Positions 1 to 12,549 of a stretch of 64,000 nt of DNA are shown here, piece after piece. Within the stretch, counting starts at the first letter, position 1. Each line of letters opens with the position of its first letter. This DNA comes from Diplosphaera chodatii (lineage: Eukaryota > Chlorophyta > Trebouxiophyceae > Prasiolales > Stichococcaceae): positions 1,178,001 to 1,242,000 of the forward strand of contig JAALGY010000021.1 in the NCBI GenBank assembly GCA_032358165.1, given 5' to 3'. Made by a program: the position numbers and the translations under genes. Under the pieces are notes generated by a model, which made no database searches, was not told where the DNA came from, and was given only the letters and a program-made list of their open reading frames with translations.

Positions 1-141
1 CTCTGGTACAGCTGCATGGCGCCCAGCCTGTGCTACACTCTGCGACTGCCCGTTGCTTATGCCGCAGAGCGCGCGGCGGCGGGTGACCTTTCAATGTATG
101 TACTGACCCCGACAGGACTGAAGTTGTATAGAACTTACTAG
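1..141 (+). other. Open frame entering from the left edge, possible terminal exon
   Basis: Frame 1 is open from the first base to a TAG at 139-141 and encodes about 46 residues ending in TGLKLYRTY. It could be the last exon of a plus-strand gene that begins outside the window. It is short, has no recognised motif and shows no clear splice acceptor, so it may equally be chance. No identification is offered. Confidence 0.2.
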
Positions 142-544
142 ACAGCCTCCTCACTGCCCACTCAGTGGATGATGCAAGAGACGAGCTGAGGGATCTGCGG
201 TTTGCTCGCTGGGCAATGGCAGGGTTGCAGGGAGGTTCTGGCCTGGTGGTATGGGGGATGATTATAATAAGATCTTAATAGTGCTAGATATCTTCCGCGG
301 TAGGGCTAGCATGGAACAGTCGACTTCGCTTGATGTGACCGACGAATATCGTGGGCCAGCACCCAGTCCATGCTGACCTGAACTCGTGCATCCAGTGGGT
401 GCTGCACGCCGACCGCGCCGGCTAGGATGTTGGCAAAACCAGGCAGTGTTTGAACCACCGTACCGACAGAGGTGGCACAGTTAGACGGAGGAGCGCCCAC
501 TCTTTCCATCCGTCAAATGTGAGGCTGGCGGTGACTCTGGCTCG
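142..544. other. Intergenic region upstream of the coiled-coil gene
   Basis: About 400 bp holding the presumed promoter and 5' UTR of the gene starting at 545. An AT-rich patch (attataataagatc) lies near 261-273 and could serve as a TATA-like element. Short open frames here on the minus strand have no recognisable homology. Nothing else is seen. Confidence 0.4.
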
Positions 545-3500
545 ATGAGCACGAACGTGGCTGCGGAAAGCTCCTCGGGAGGTGCTGAGCATCCTGCTCC
601 CGAGACGGGCACCGAAGCGGTAAGCCTGCAATGCTTGCTGTCGCTTCTGTTCAGCTTACACACACTGGAATGCAGGAGACATCTTAGCTTGCCAGCTGGA
701 TCAACACGCGCCATGCTTTGGCCTCCTCTGGGCCTGACCCTCATGCAGCGATCCATGTCGTGTGCCTGCATCACACCTCGATCCTCTTCGCTCGATGAGG
801 CACATGAGCCTCAAGCTCGAAATGTGCCTCTACTGCCACGGCTGTACGTCCTGCTCAGCTTACACGATGTGGTGGCTTGCTTACATGCGCAGCCGACCAG
901 GCCGGGTGGTAGGAATTCGGTGTTTGGCTTCTTCCGGAGGGCCAGCGATCAGGGTGGCGAACCCGCGAAAGGCACTTCGCAAGCTGGTCGCAATCCCGCA
1001 CCCATTGCAGAGGAGCAGCAGGCAGATTCGGCATCTGACATGCCTGCCACACAGCCAGCAGTCAGTCGCGCCCAGGCCCTTCAGCGCATCAGCGGATGGC
1101 TGACCAGCACAGCAACCACAGCAGGTCAGGAACCTAAGCTTGCACATCACTCGTGCATTCTACCAACCTGCTCTGACATGTGGTTTCCCAGCTGGCACCA
1201 TTGCGGCAAGTTCACAGCACGGGGCCTTGCTACAGGCGAAAGGCTGGGTGTCGCAGCTGCACGAGGCGCCACTGCCATCCAGCGGCTTACAGGAGCCGAA
1301 AAGTACCAGGTGCACACACCACCATGCCAGTGCCAAGCGAAAGATATTACGATGGATGCGGCACAGGTGCTGTCAGTGCATGATGGCCAGAAGTGAGTGA
1401 CCCTCAAGTTGCGCGGCAGATTGGATGAAGGATCCCTCCCCCCATGCAGGACTATCACGAGGCACTCATGCGGCTGGAGCGGTCGGCGGGTGAGCTGCGG
1501 GGCGAAGCACGGGTGGCAGCCCTGCGGCGGTGAGTGGCAGTCTCCATGCCCACGCCGCAGCAAATGTGCTTCCGCGAGTTCGGGATGAGTGTACACATTC
1601 AAGTCGCAATGCTTGGTGCTGCATGTGTACATGAATGAAGGGTTGTGGTGCGGCTGGTCTGTGCAAGCGTGGCTGGGATGGCATACAGGTGGGTGGCGGT
1701 GCTAAAAGAGCTGGGCACCGCGAGCGGGGGCCTGGGGCCTGCGGGCGGCGTGCAGGCCGCGGCCGCCAACGAGTGGCAACAGCTCCACCTGGCGCCGTTT
1801 GAGGGCATTGCGGAGTCGTCTGGCGAGTCACCACTGGCCATCAAGGTGCGAACCCTCAGTGCTTAGCTGGCGTGTTCAGCTGGCCTGTCACCAGCACGCC
1901 CCCAGGGCGCCACCGCGCTGACGCATCTCCAATTACCAGCAGCGGGGTGAAAACAGGCATGCACTCGGCACAGTGGTTCAGGCGTGCGGCCTCCTCACGG
2001 CCGGCGCGCTGTCGTGCAGGCCAACGAGGTGCTGTTTGTGGACAGCGAGCACGAGGACGAGGTGCTCACATTCCGCGAGGTGTTCCTCGGCTCCCGCGCG
2101 CTGGAGCTGCTGCTGGCGGGTTTCATCTCGGAGCCGCCATCAAGCGATGAGGAGCACGCGCTGCTGGCCTCGCTGCTGGGCTCCACTCTGGGGGGTGACT
2201 CCGCCCTCCACCAGGTGGCCATCGCAACAACCGAACACCCTCAGCCATGCTGATGTCTGTCACGTGGGACTAGCAATGACGAGCAAACAGCCGCCAGCCA
2301 GTGCACCACGCGGCAGCACAGCCTTTTGACGACGCTGCAAAGGGCGTGGCACCGCCCCCGTGCGAGGAAGCGCCTGCTGCTACTGTGCTGGCTGTGAAAC
2401 TGCTGGCAGGCGCTGGCGGAGCTGTTCTGCCGGGTGGCGGGGCACCGCGCCTCGGCGCACCACCAGGTGCTGGTGGGGCACCAGGAGCTGGGCGCCCTGG
2501 TCGCCGGCGCCCTCGGAGCCCTCAAGCTCCAGGTGCTGTTCTCACAAATGATCTCCGCTATATACTGACCTGATGCAGCAGCAGCCCACTGCCATACCCA
2601 CCTGCCGGTACTATCTGCAAGATCGGCTGATGTAGTTTGGCATTGTGATCACTGCAGGCTGGTGTGGAGCTGCTGGACCGGAAGATGGCAACATTGCGTA
2701 CTGACATCAGCGAGAAGGCGGCGGAGGCAGCTAAGGTGTACAAGTTCAATGCGGGTGCCGCGCATCCCACTGCAGACAGCAGCCCAGAGACCGTCGCCTC
2801 AGGTGCTCGCTGCTCTGGACTCCTGCCGCATCTGAGCAGCAGCTTGCCATGCGATAGCACTGTGCTGCACCCCCTTGGGCACTGGTAGCTTCAGCCGCCA
2901 GTTGTATGCAGGGCAACATCTTTCTCTTTTGCAGGCCTGGCGGCAACAGCGGAGGTCATGCAGCTCAATGCCACGCTGACGCACCTGGCAGCACAGCGGG
3001 GCGCCCTGGTCGCGGCTGCCGCTTCGCCGCAGTTCACAGCGCTCGTGGACCAGCTGCAGGTGCTGCCTGCGCTTGCTCACTCCGCACAGCAGTGCACCAA
3101 CATGTCACATCACTGACTCAGGGCTTCTCAAGCCAAGGCATACGCGACCTGTGGACACATTGCAACCCCACGCTACCGCATGCTCAGGAGCACTCAGCGG
3201 AGGTGGGCGAGAGCATCTCCGAGGTGGTGCGCCGCCTGGAGGTCACCCGCACACAGAAATCCGAGGGCGAGGCGTACCGCGGTGCGCCCCACTCCGCACA
3301 GCACTCCCCTGCTGTCCTGACCTAGCAGCCTTGCGGCCGGTCATGCACCAGCTGATCAGCTGCACAATGCGTGCATATGTGAACAGCTGATCTGATGCGC
3401 CTGCAGCGGCAAAGCTGGAGGAGCTGCAGGGGGGCTTGGACGAGGTGGTGGGCAAGATCCACGGCCTGGAGCAGCGCAAGGCCGCGCTGCTGCAGGAGCT

Positions 3501-6500
3501 GGAGGCCCTCGACCGACAGCTGTTCAAGGTGCACGCGAAGTGCCATGCCTCACATTTGCGTGAAGCTGCTTCGTCCTGGTCCGTCGCAGCTGGCAGCAAA
3601 GGCCTCGTCCGGTACAGTCGACCCGTGATGTTCTGCTGCAGCTGGTAGTTCGCTGCAGATTTTGCCGATGGTCCACGTATTGGGTGTTGCTCTGGTAGGC
3701 CAAGAGTGAGTGGGCGGACATGGAGGAAGGCCGTAATGTGTTTGAGGAGGGCAATGCGTTCACAATGGAGGCGCTGCAGCAGCAGCTGGATCAGCTGTCA
3801 GCCTGCCAGGACTTTCAGGTGAGCTGCTGTTGGGTGTGTGCCCCCGCTGGGTCACACAGGAGCACCTTGGGCATGATGTGCAGCGTCGCAGAGGCACAAG
3901 CAAGCCCTTCTGTGCATCCTCAATTCAGTCTGGTTGCCTGACAGGCACATGCTGCTTGTGCACTCTGCTGAGTGGCTCATGAAGTCATGCATGTCATCGC
4001 AGGTGGCAGAGGAGGCGTCAGTCGAGGCGGCGGCGGAGCTGCTGGGTGCGGCGGCGCAGGGCTGGGCGGGGGCGCGGCCGGCGGAGCTGGCGGCGGCACG
4101 CGCCGTCGAGGTGAGCCGCCGGTTGCCAGGCATGCAGCGTGTGCTGCCTGTTCATGACATCGCATGCTGTCAGGTACCACGCGCTCCCGGCTGCAGTGTG
4201 CAATGTATTCTACTTCGTTTGTGCGTCAGGCGGACACCGGTCGTGAGTACATGCACGCCGCCACACGGCACTGCTACTACCAGCGCGCCGAGCTGCAGCT
4301 GCTGCTGCGCCAGCTGCGCTTCTGCGCTGCGGAGCTCAACGGTGCCGCCCACTGCCCTGGCGTATCCAACACCTCACAGCTGCTCATATCACCGGCAGTT
4401 TTCCATGTGCAACCGTGCCTGTTTGGCACTGGTTCTATGCGGTCACACTTATGCAAGCTGACTCATGCTGTTGCCACCGCCTGCAGCCATCTCGAAGAAG
4501 CAGACCCAGATGATGGACATTGGTGTGAAGTACTTCAGCAGCATCATGGTGGACATGAAGGGCGGCCAGTCCCGCCTGGCACAGAAGTACTTGCACTGCG
4601 AGGTGAGGGACACTCTGCTGCTGACGTCATATACTCTGCAGGCTTGCTGCATGCATAAAGTGTTCAGATGGGCATGAGCGCATCTGCCGAGGGGTGGCCG
4701 TGTCTGGTGCGTCAGGCGGCGATGCTGCGGCGGCTGACGGACCTCACCATCCTGCGTGCCACCTTTGCGCCGTGCCGCCACCCCGACGACGACTCAGGTC
4801 AGCTTGGCTGAGCTGGCTGAGCCTGCGCTTGTTGCACGCTGACATGCTCGTGTTGCGGCGCGGTGCCCTCTGCAGCAGCTCGTTTGTGTCAAGCTGCACA
4901 CGGTGCTGCAGAGACGGACGAGGACTGGCAGGATCCGGAGGACGACCCGGCGGGCGCTCTGCTGGGCGCCCAGCTGCGCCCCATCCCCATGTCCGACGAG
5001 CTGGAGGTGCAGGGCTGCCCTGCTGCCCTTTGAAGTGCTCTTGCTTGTGCAGCCCCGGTCGCAACAGGGTGGCATGCACGACCTCGGTGGGGTCCTCAAC
5101 CAAGCTGTGCATTAAGGAGGCAGACAGCAGGCTGCTGGGGCTGCTGCAGGATGTGTTCCAGTCGATGGACGCGCTGTGCGCCGAGTTTGAGGCGCTGGTG
5201 CGGCCCGCCGGCCTGCCGCCGCCCGGCGAACCGCTGCCACGGGAGGAGGTCGCCATCGACCAGGTGTGCACAGCGCGCCCCACCCGTGTGCTTGCTGCGC
5301 TTGCAGGAGGCTGCACGGTCTTCGGGTTGACAGGCGCCGGTGCAGCCCTTGGCATGCGACGGGAGCCGGGGTGTGGCAGCAAGGTGTGGCCTGCAGCATG
5401 AACCCACGGTCATGAGCTGCAGGTGGCGGGCGAGGACGACGAGCCGATCAGCAAGTCGGTCACGGAGGCGGACCTGGTCAGGGCGCAGGCAGCCGCCGCA
5501 GCAGGCAGCACGGGCGGCAGCTCCGATGCGGGGGATCTGTCAGACCGCTCCACCCCGCAGGCGTCGCCCCGCGACGCAGCCGATGCAGCAGGTTGGTCCA
5601 GGCTGGAAGCACTGTGCTGCTGGTCTTTTGGGTGCAGGCTCCTCCATGCCCTATACCACCTCACGGTGGACCGCTCATGGTGCTGGCAGGGGCGTGCTGG
5701 CATGAGTGTGTCATCAAGGCTGATCGCATGGCTGGTGTTTGTAGCGGTTGAGCATGGAGGCACGGCCAAGGAGGCGCTGGCCGCGAGCATTGGCGGGGAG
5801 CGCGCCCGGCTGGCCCACCTGCTGGGCGACAGCACCCCTGCCTCCCCCGCTGACCTGGACGTCGCCACGGGTGCGGCTGCCCACACGCTGCTGTGCTGCC
5901 CAGCTAGCTTTTGCATCTGGCCACCGACTGAACCCATCACCCTCTTATGTGACCTGCATTCTGCAAAGTGTCACACTTCAGTAAGCCACACGTCCTCCGT
6001 ATGTGGTTGCAGCTGCACTGGCTGCGCATGCGGACGATGGCATGGCGCCAGGCGGCGCAGGCGCCTCTGCAGTCGGCATCCTGGCAGCCGCGGTGTCTGA
6101 CAGCCCCCGCGCCGGGGCCTGCCGCACCCTGGCGGCCTCGGCCCGCGCCTCCCCCCTGGCTCCGCCACACCCGGACGCCCCGCAGGCCGAGCAGCAGACC
6201 CAGCCGCAAGCACAGCTCCAGGCACCAGGCGAAGTGAACACGCAGTCTCTGGCGGCCAGCAAGCCGGCGGGATCCGCGGCTGCCACGCCAGTGAGCCACT
6301 TTGATACTTACGGGCTACAGCGCCGCCGACTGTTGGTTCATGAGTGTTTGAGAGTCTACAGTGACAAAATGGTAGTGGGTGCCACCATCTGCAGGGTAGA
6401 GTCTGCACGCCGCCCGTGCCTGCATGGGCCACCCAGCAGCCAAGCTTCGTTGGAGTTGGGGCACCTGGGCCCCTTCCGGGTAGTGCCGCCGCTGCGGCAG

Positions 6501-6830
6501 CAGCCAAGCGGTCTGGGGCACCCAACAGCAGCGTTGACAATGCCTTCGAGACCGACCTGAAGGCACGTTGTCGAGACCACCAGTGGTACCAGTCGGTGCA
6601 AATGTGATGCCTAGTACTGCAAGCCGGCCCCCAACACAGTGCCAATGTCGATGTGTGCAGTGTGCCCCAGTGGACTTTGTTGCCTGTCTCACCCGCGCTG
6701 GTGTCTGGCGCAGGCCCTCGCCGAGGGCAGGGACCAGGCGGCGGCCGAGATGACCGGCTCGTCTGCTCCAGCAAGTGGCAGAAGCTCCATGATGGACCGC
6801 ATACGCCGCTTTGAGGCTGCGCAGTCATGA
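545..6830 (+). CDS. Large plant-type coiled-coil protein of unknown function (many exons)
   Basis: Exons join in phase at 545-619, 893-1124, 1218-1309, 1450-1529, 1689-1845, 2020-2214, 2410-2532, 2658-2802 and 2935-3059, with more to a TGA at 6828-6830. The product resembles a land-plant coiled-coil family that I recall from Arabidopsis and rice but cannot name by locus. Matching blocks are an RRWVAVLKEL segment after a short helix, the VLTFREVFLGSRALE block followed by an acidic EEHALLASLLG segment, a DRKMATLRTDI coiled-coil start, and YFSSIMVDMKGGQ near the C-terminal third. Long helical Glu/Lys/Gln-rich exons (for example 3405-3530 and 3705-3820) support a coiled coil. The end is low-complexity Ala/Pro/Gln-rich and closes with MMDRIRRFEAAQS. 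No transmembrane segment is visible. Molecular function is unknown. The family match is from memory of conserved blocks. The exon set after about 4600 is the least certain part. Confidence 0.72.
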
Positions 6831-7336
6831 TCGCATACTGTACTATCTATGTGCCCTGTTGTGCCTTGTGTAGTGTACACTGCGTGAATCTGCAGCAGCT
6901 GCCCACGTGCGGGCTGCTGCATTGAATAATGCTTGGAAACAACATCCCCCCGTGCGCCTCGCATTGTGCGTCTTGCCCATGTGGTTATGCCAGTGGGCTT
7001 GCATGCGCATTGCGGTCGCCTGCCAACGTTGGCTGTGCAATTGTGCTTTTTGCTAATGTAATCAGGCGGTCCCTACAAGTTGGTGTTGAAACAGCAGCAA
7101 CTGCGATCGCATTGCGGGTCTAGTATCAGCTCAGCAGCAACAGCAGCGGCGGCGGCGGGAAGGAGGTTTAGGTGGACTGTCCGGGACATCCTGACCGTGC
7201 CAGTTGCCATTGCTTCATATGTCAATGCAAGTGTGCAACTCCGTGTCCAGCACTGCACAGTGGTTCCTGTGATCCCTGCGTGACGCCGGCATCTTGTGCT
7301 CTGTCAAACGGTTGTCTCTGCTAAGCTAGGAGCGGC
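6831..7336. other. Intergenic region between two plus-strand genes
   Basis: About 500 bp with the 3' UTR of the coiled-coil gene and the promoter of the next gene. A CAG/CGG-rich patch lies at about 7131-7158. No coding signal, RNA gene or repeat family is recognised. Confidence 0.4.
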
Positions 7337-9026
7337 ATGCACGAGTGCTTCACAAAACTCAGTCGCACATCGGGCCAGCACGGTGCTGCATCTCCCCTTG
7401 TGCATACAGCATGTCGTCCAGCACGAGCGGCGTTCCGGACATTCAGCATTGGGCATCGGACACCAGCGGACGCAGCAGAGCAACTGCCGCAGGTACGCAG
7501 TTCCCCTTGTGCATCACACCAGATGTTGCAAGTATCAATCGTGATCGCAACCATTCGATCGAACGATCGAGAGCTCTACCAGCAGGAGGACGGGCGTCGA
7601 CGACCAGGTGGCAGGCGGCAGCAGCACACCTCCGCACATGACAGCTGCACACGGCGGCAGGCCTTGGAGCTTGCCGCAGCCATCATTGCCATGCCTGCCG
7701 CGATCAGCAGCCCGGCAGAAGCAGTTTTGAAGGTACAGGTGGCTGCTGACCGGCACAATGCGTGTGCGAACACTGGCGCATGGCCGCTGTGCTACCATGC
7801 GGCTACCCTGTGCTGATGCTCCGAGTGGGTCATGCATACTGCAGGGAGGTGGCCGAGGCATCAACCGGTACATCAAAAAGAAGTCCCTAGACCCGTTGGA
7901 CACATATGTGCCGCCCGTGCTGCAAGCGCGGCAGCAGCTACAGCAGGCGGGGGAGATCATGGGTGCGCCCCGACCATGCTTGTGACTGCAGTGCCAGCCC
8001 CTCATCAGGGCGGCCATTCCTTGCGTCAGTCACCAGGATTTAGTTGAAACGTATGGTCCCTTGCGCTGGCATGCACAGGAAAGGATGCAGGGTCAGCCAG
8101 GAGCTTGTTGAGGGAAGGCGCCTTTGACGGGCTACGAGACAACATCAGGTGCGGGAGCGTAGCCCGTGGTTCGTGCACAGCAGCATGCTCGTGCACATCA
8201 TCACGTTGCATGTATGGAAATCGACCAACGGACCCTCCCCTGCAACTCGTGCATCCCACAGGAGGGCATTCCACCTGATGCTTCATTGCTGGCTGCAGGG
8301 CTTTAGGCGAGTATGCAGAGCAGAATGGCGTCACAAAGGATGGCAGCGGCCTGGTGAATGGCTTCTTCAAGGTGCGGCAGCAAAGCACATCCTGCAGGTT
8401 GTACATGGAAAACGCTGCAAGTAGCCCATGCAACACCACAGTGCAGAAGCGGTGCTTGCTGTAGGTATTGCCCGGGCTCTGATGACAGTCAACCGGATGT
8501 GACCCCGCTGAGTCTCCGCCGCTGCACTCTGCAACAGCTGACAGCGGTGTCTTTGATTCCAATGGTGTGTCATGTCATGCAAGGCGCTCGAAGCTTACGA
8601 CCTGCGGCTGTTTGAGGCCGGCCGCTTCAGCCGCCCTGTGGCAGAGGGCACAGATGAAGTGCTGGACCAGGCAGTCAAGTCACTGGACAGGCACGACACC
8701 TCTTCAACAGATTGCTGCAGTCCCAGTCCTCATGTCACTGTGGCCCAAAGTGAAGCCAGTGCCGTCAACCTTACAACCGTATACACAGGGCCACCAGGTG
8801 TAAGTGCGCCCGCAGGCACTAGCTGTTTACACAACTGCAGTGCTGAGGTGCCAAGTCTGCATCCCACAGGCTGCTCGAAACCGTGCCGGCAGGCGACCTT
8901 ACGAAGGCGAAGGAGATCCTACGAGTGCTTAGTGATGTGCCCTCAGCTGATGCTGGCAATGACCCGAAATCCATGGGTGAGGGCGCGGACGTTGAGCAGA
9001 GGCTAATTCTGCCTTCTGCGCAATGA
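7337..9026 (+). CDS. DUF7880-like thylakoid lumen protein with twin-arginine signal
   Basis: The N-terminus (ATG 7337, alternative 7409) is rich in Ser, Arg and Ala like a plastid transit peptide. It is followed by a twin-arginine hydrophobic segment, RRQALELAAAIIAMPAA, ending in an Ala-rich cleavage region (about 7655-7735), as in Tat-dependent lumenal proteins. Mature exons are at 7842-7961 (INRYIKKKSLDPLDTYVPPV), about 8080-8150 (SARSLLREGAFDGLRDNIR), 8300-8371 (ALGEYAEQNG...GFFK), 8572-8691 (CKALEAYDLRLFEAG) and 8870-9026 (RLLETVPAGDLTKAKEIL). The RYIKKK-LDPL-TYVP start and the LDRLL-TVP block are hallmarks of the plant DUF7880 family. Biochemical role is unknown. The intron 8692-8869 needs a GC donor to keep the frame. 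With that junction the protein ends at TGA 9024-9026. Confidence 0.78.
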
Positions 9027-9455
9027 AATGACTGCCAAATTCAGTCAGGAAATCCGGGGCATTTCCTGGACGTGTAGAACGCTCACTCTGTTACAAAAGT
9101 GTCCTGCTCAATGTGATGCCCTTGACAACAGAAGGTTCTGATATGGTATGCAATGTCCATATTGCAGCACTTTCAAGACTCTTGCTGACACTAAATGTGA
9201 ACTGCAGCACTGGCCATACTGTGTACAAACCCTGACGAGTATCAATCAATGCCACTCTGCATGGAGGCAGGCAATAGGTTGTGTGTGAAGATGTACCCTT
9301 TGCTGAGTGCTAAACCCTTCCGATCTGCCGACGCTCCCTGCTATTGCTAAACCACTGACCAAACGAACACCGCACAACGTGAGCCATCCAGCATATGAGT
9401 CTCACGATATACTCTCTGATTCGCTCTGCGCAGTCGCTGCCAAAGATCAAGAGCC
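9027..9455. other. Convergent 3' region
   Basis: The gap between the stop codons of the lumen protein (plus) and PRMT4 (minus). It is AT-richer than the flanks, as expected for 3' UTRs. No coding potential or repeat is evident. Confidence 0.4.
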
Positions 9456-12387
9456 TCAGTTGCCTTGCTGATTTGCCGGCGCCCACGAGTTGAGCTGCCG
9501 GTAATAGGGTTCCTTCAAATCCAGCACGCCGGACGACTGCGCGGCAACAGCACACATGGATGATCCGTCACTAGGCCCACACGAAAGTGTAGAGTGTGTT
9601 CCGTATTGTTGGCGCATGAGTGGTCGGTCACGCACAGCCACGAGTCTCACCGTCTGCGGTGCGTGTCCCTCTGCGAGCGGCGGACCTGCACCAACAGCGG
9701 CAGATGTCTCAAGTCTGTAGATACCGTCACTCTGTCCTCATCAGGACGGACACCCACGCTGTTCTACTGTGCGACAACTGTGCTCTGCTGGTAGGGAGCC
9801 TTACGACCTGCAATCCGATTACTGGGCAGGAAGGTGCACCTGTAAGTGTGAGATGCACATCATAGCTTTGGCGGCTGTGCGCAACGAGACGCAGTTCCCC
9901 ACTGATGCTCTGGCCCCTGCTGACCATGATCGGCTGCTCCAGTACACATCGCAACTGAAACCTGTGCAGGCAACACCTTTCCAGTCGCTCGAGCTGGCAC
10001 TGTGGAGGTCAGCACAGCATCAGAGTTCTGCACGACAGGCACCCAACCAACTTGGCCGAACCAAAGTGCAAAAAGATCCCAGGCGGGAGTCACCAGTGGG
10101 TGGTGGGCTGTCCTGGCGCCGTGCTGAGCCAGCGCTGCAGGGTGGTCCCGGCAAACAGCACGTCAAACCAGCACGCCACGCCATGCACGGCACAAGCACA
10201 GCCTGCGGGCAGGACCAGCCACCAAGTCCACAGTTGTTCTCGTGGGTCCACAACAGGTCACCAGGCTGCCAATCCAAGGGGCAAGCAAGGCGACACACTT
10301 TGTGACGTGACAGGGAGCCTCTTGTACATAGCATTTCCACACAAATCCTGCGAGATTACACTCACTGATTTGGAGGTCCAGTGGGATGGTGATGTCGTGC
10401 AGCTCCTCCTCCTCGATAGCCCCGAAATCGTACAGCTTCGTTTCTGCCCTCGACACCAGCACTGATGGGTCGATTGCATCGACAACGACCTGTGCAAGAG
10501 CGCCCACCACATCAACAGCCTTAACTGACATGCTGGCAAGCCGCTGAACTGGTCATAGGCAGCCACTGGCTGTCATGCCTGCTCCAGCTGCCTTGGTTTG
10601 CCACTGTCACATCGACTGCAGCATCATAGATGCAGGCCCTTGTGCCCCATGGCACCCTGTTGGCATCCGTGTGATGCTAGCGCACCAACCTGCTGGAAGT
10701 AGCCAGAGAGCGCCGGCCGGTGCAGCTGGCTGATGGCGATGCCGTAGAAGTTGCCCTGTAGGAGCAAGATGGATCCGTCGCACAGCTGCTGCACGCGCAA
10801 TTGATGTGTCCTGCCAACAACACATGAATGCTGCCCCAAGCTTGTACATGCACGTGCAGGCTCGACAGTCAGATGCACATGGCCAGCCGCACCTGCAGCC
10901 AGAAGGCGGCCTTTGAGACAAGCTCCCCGTACAGCACCTCGTCGGAGAATGCTGCCACATGGATGCGGCCGACTTGCGGGAACATCTTGCCGCCTGGCTT
11001 CAGGAAGCGCTTGCGAGCATATATGTAGGTCTCCAGCATACGCTCGTTCACTAGCAGCGTGCCCATTGGCTCGCTGTTTGGAAGGGCACAAGCCGATACG
11101 TATCAATTTCAAAGCGGCAGGTCCCAGCGCCCGCACAGTATGGAGTGCAGGATTCCTGCTTGTTTGATCCACACTTCAGCATTCGCGCTGCCGCACCTGA
11201 TGAGGACGTCAACCTTGACGTCAAGCGGCAGCTCCTCCAGGCGACCACACACCACCTCCACCTTCGAGCCCAGCCCTGCAGCAAGCCGCACAACAGCTTG
11301 CTCAAGAAGGACCGGGGTGGCTTGCTGGTGCGATTGTCGACTGAGCAGACATAGCGTCGGACCAGTTGCAGACCGCAGGTGTGCCATTCGTGAAGGAGGG
11401 GCGGCGCCTCATGCAGAAGGGGAAGGCCGGGTGTGACACCTGCATTCTGGTCTGCCAGCTGGCGTGCGTATGTTGCCATCTCGGACGCCTCGACGGCATA
11501 CACCTTGGCGGCGCCCGCCTGCACGGCGAACAGCGACAGGATGCCGGACCCAGCGCCGACATCCATCACCACCTTTCCCTCAAAGTCGGCCTTGTTCTCC
11601 AGGATGGCCGTCTGGTAGGTGCCTGTGCCAACAGGCCGAAAGCTACGAATGGCTGGGAACTATGTGCAATTTGATGCCCAGTACTGTGTGCCGCCACAGC
11701 ATCCCACCTGTCCTGATGTAATCCTGAAGCATGTTCTGCATGTAAGAAAGCTCCATGATGACCATGGCACAGAAAAGCAGCATCATAACAATTCAAGCTG
11801 GCAGTAGGCAGCACTTTCAGTGAAAAAAAAGCCACACCTGCTGGTGTTGCAGCATTCCATAGTACTTGAAGTAGATCTCGGCAGACGCTTCATCTGTCTT
11901 TCTGCTGAAGTCGCTCACTGCTGTGCTCTTGATGCCCGCATCGCCATCTGTTGCAGGCGCATTTGGCTGCTGAGCATCTGCCACACGCTGCCTGAGAACG
12001 CCCGCCTGCTCTGCCGACGCAAACTTGAGCGCATACGTGCCAGCTGCTTCCTGTACGGGGACTGTGTGCACCTTGCAAAGGTTTCTAGTCCCACGCATTC
12101 TGGTCCCACGCATCCGATAAGAGTGGACTGTGTGCACCTTGCAAAGGTTTCTGGTCCCACGCATTCTGGTCCCACGCATCCGATAAGAGTGGCAACGTTT
12201 TCATATGCAGAGGCTTACGCCATGCCATTTTGTCACCTTCAGAAAGAAAATGCATGGCTGTGCCTGCCATATTGCGTCTGAGGGCACATCTGCAGAGCAG
12301 ATCACGCTGCTGTCGCCATGCCGCACCACCTTCACCGTGCGGCATCCTGCACTCTTAACCTCAATCCTGACTGATGCCTGAAAAGAT
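9456..12387 (-). CDS. PRMT4: Protein arginine methyltransferase 4 (CARM1-type)
   Basis: Type I arginine methyltransferase that makes asymmetric dimethylarginine on histone H3 and RNA-binding proteins using S-adenosylmethionine; expected in nucleus and cytosol. In gene order, an N-terminal exon (about 12285-12380, [20 protein letters not shown]) and one near 11890-12050 form the PRMT4-type PH-like domain. [19 protein letters not shown] leads into the catalytic core. SAM motif I is [14 protein letters not shown] with VYAVEAS (11460-11572). [19 protein letters not shown] follows, then the double-E loop [15 protein letters not shown] (about 11030-11075). The beta-barrel includes [16 protein letters not shown], a [19 protein letters not shown] exon (about 10085-10160) and [17 protein letters not shown]. 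The protein ends [12 protein letters not shown]... at a TGA (9456-9458), without the long C-terminal activation domain of animal CARM1. The first exon with the start codon was not found. An intron carries a 66-bp duplication (12061-12192). Confidence 0.93.
12061..12192. repeat. Two tandem copies of a 66-bp unit in a PRMT4 intron
   Basis: Bases 12061-12126 and 12127-12192 are identical except for one A/G difference. Each unit itself contains two copies of a short tcccacgcat motif. On the minus strand each unit ends in a pyrimidine-poor but usable CACACAG acceptor-like sequence just before the PRMT4 exon, so the duplication also copies a candidate 3' splice site. Confidence 0.95.
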
Positions 12388-12549
12388 GTGCCTGCAAAGA
12401 ATCCGACCCTGCGTCAGCACGTGTTGCACACAGAAGCCAACAACCCTGCGCATGTGGCCGCTTATATTGTCATGCAGTGCATCATCTGCAGCAACAGCTA
12501 CGCACCCCATTCCAAGGCACCATCATCTGTGATCGCGGCACACTGCACG

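Noticed and set aside
5971..6828. 285-codon open frame on the minus strand
   Set aside because: Overlaps the low-complexity C-terminal exons of the coiled-coil gene; no recognisable domain.
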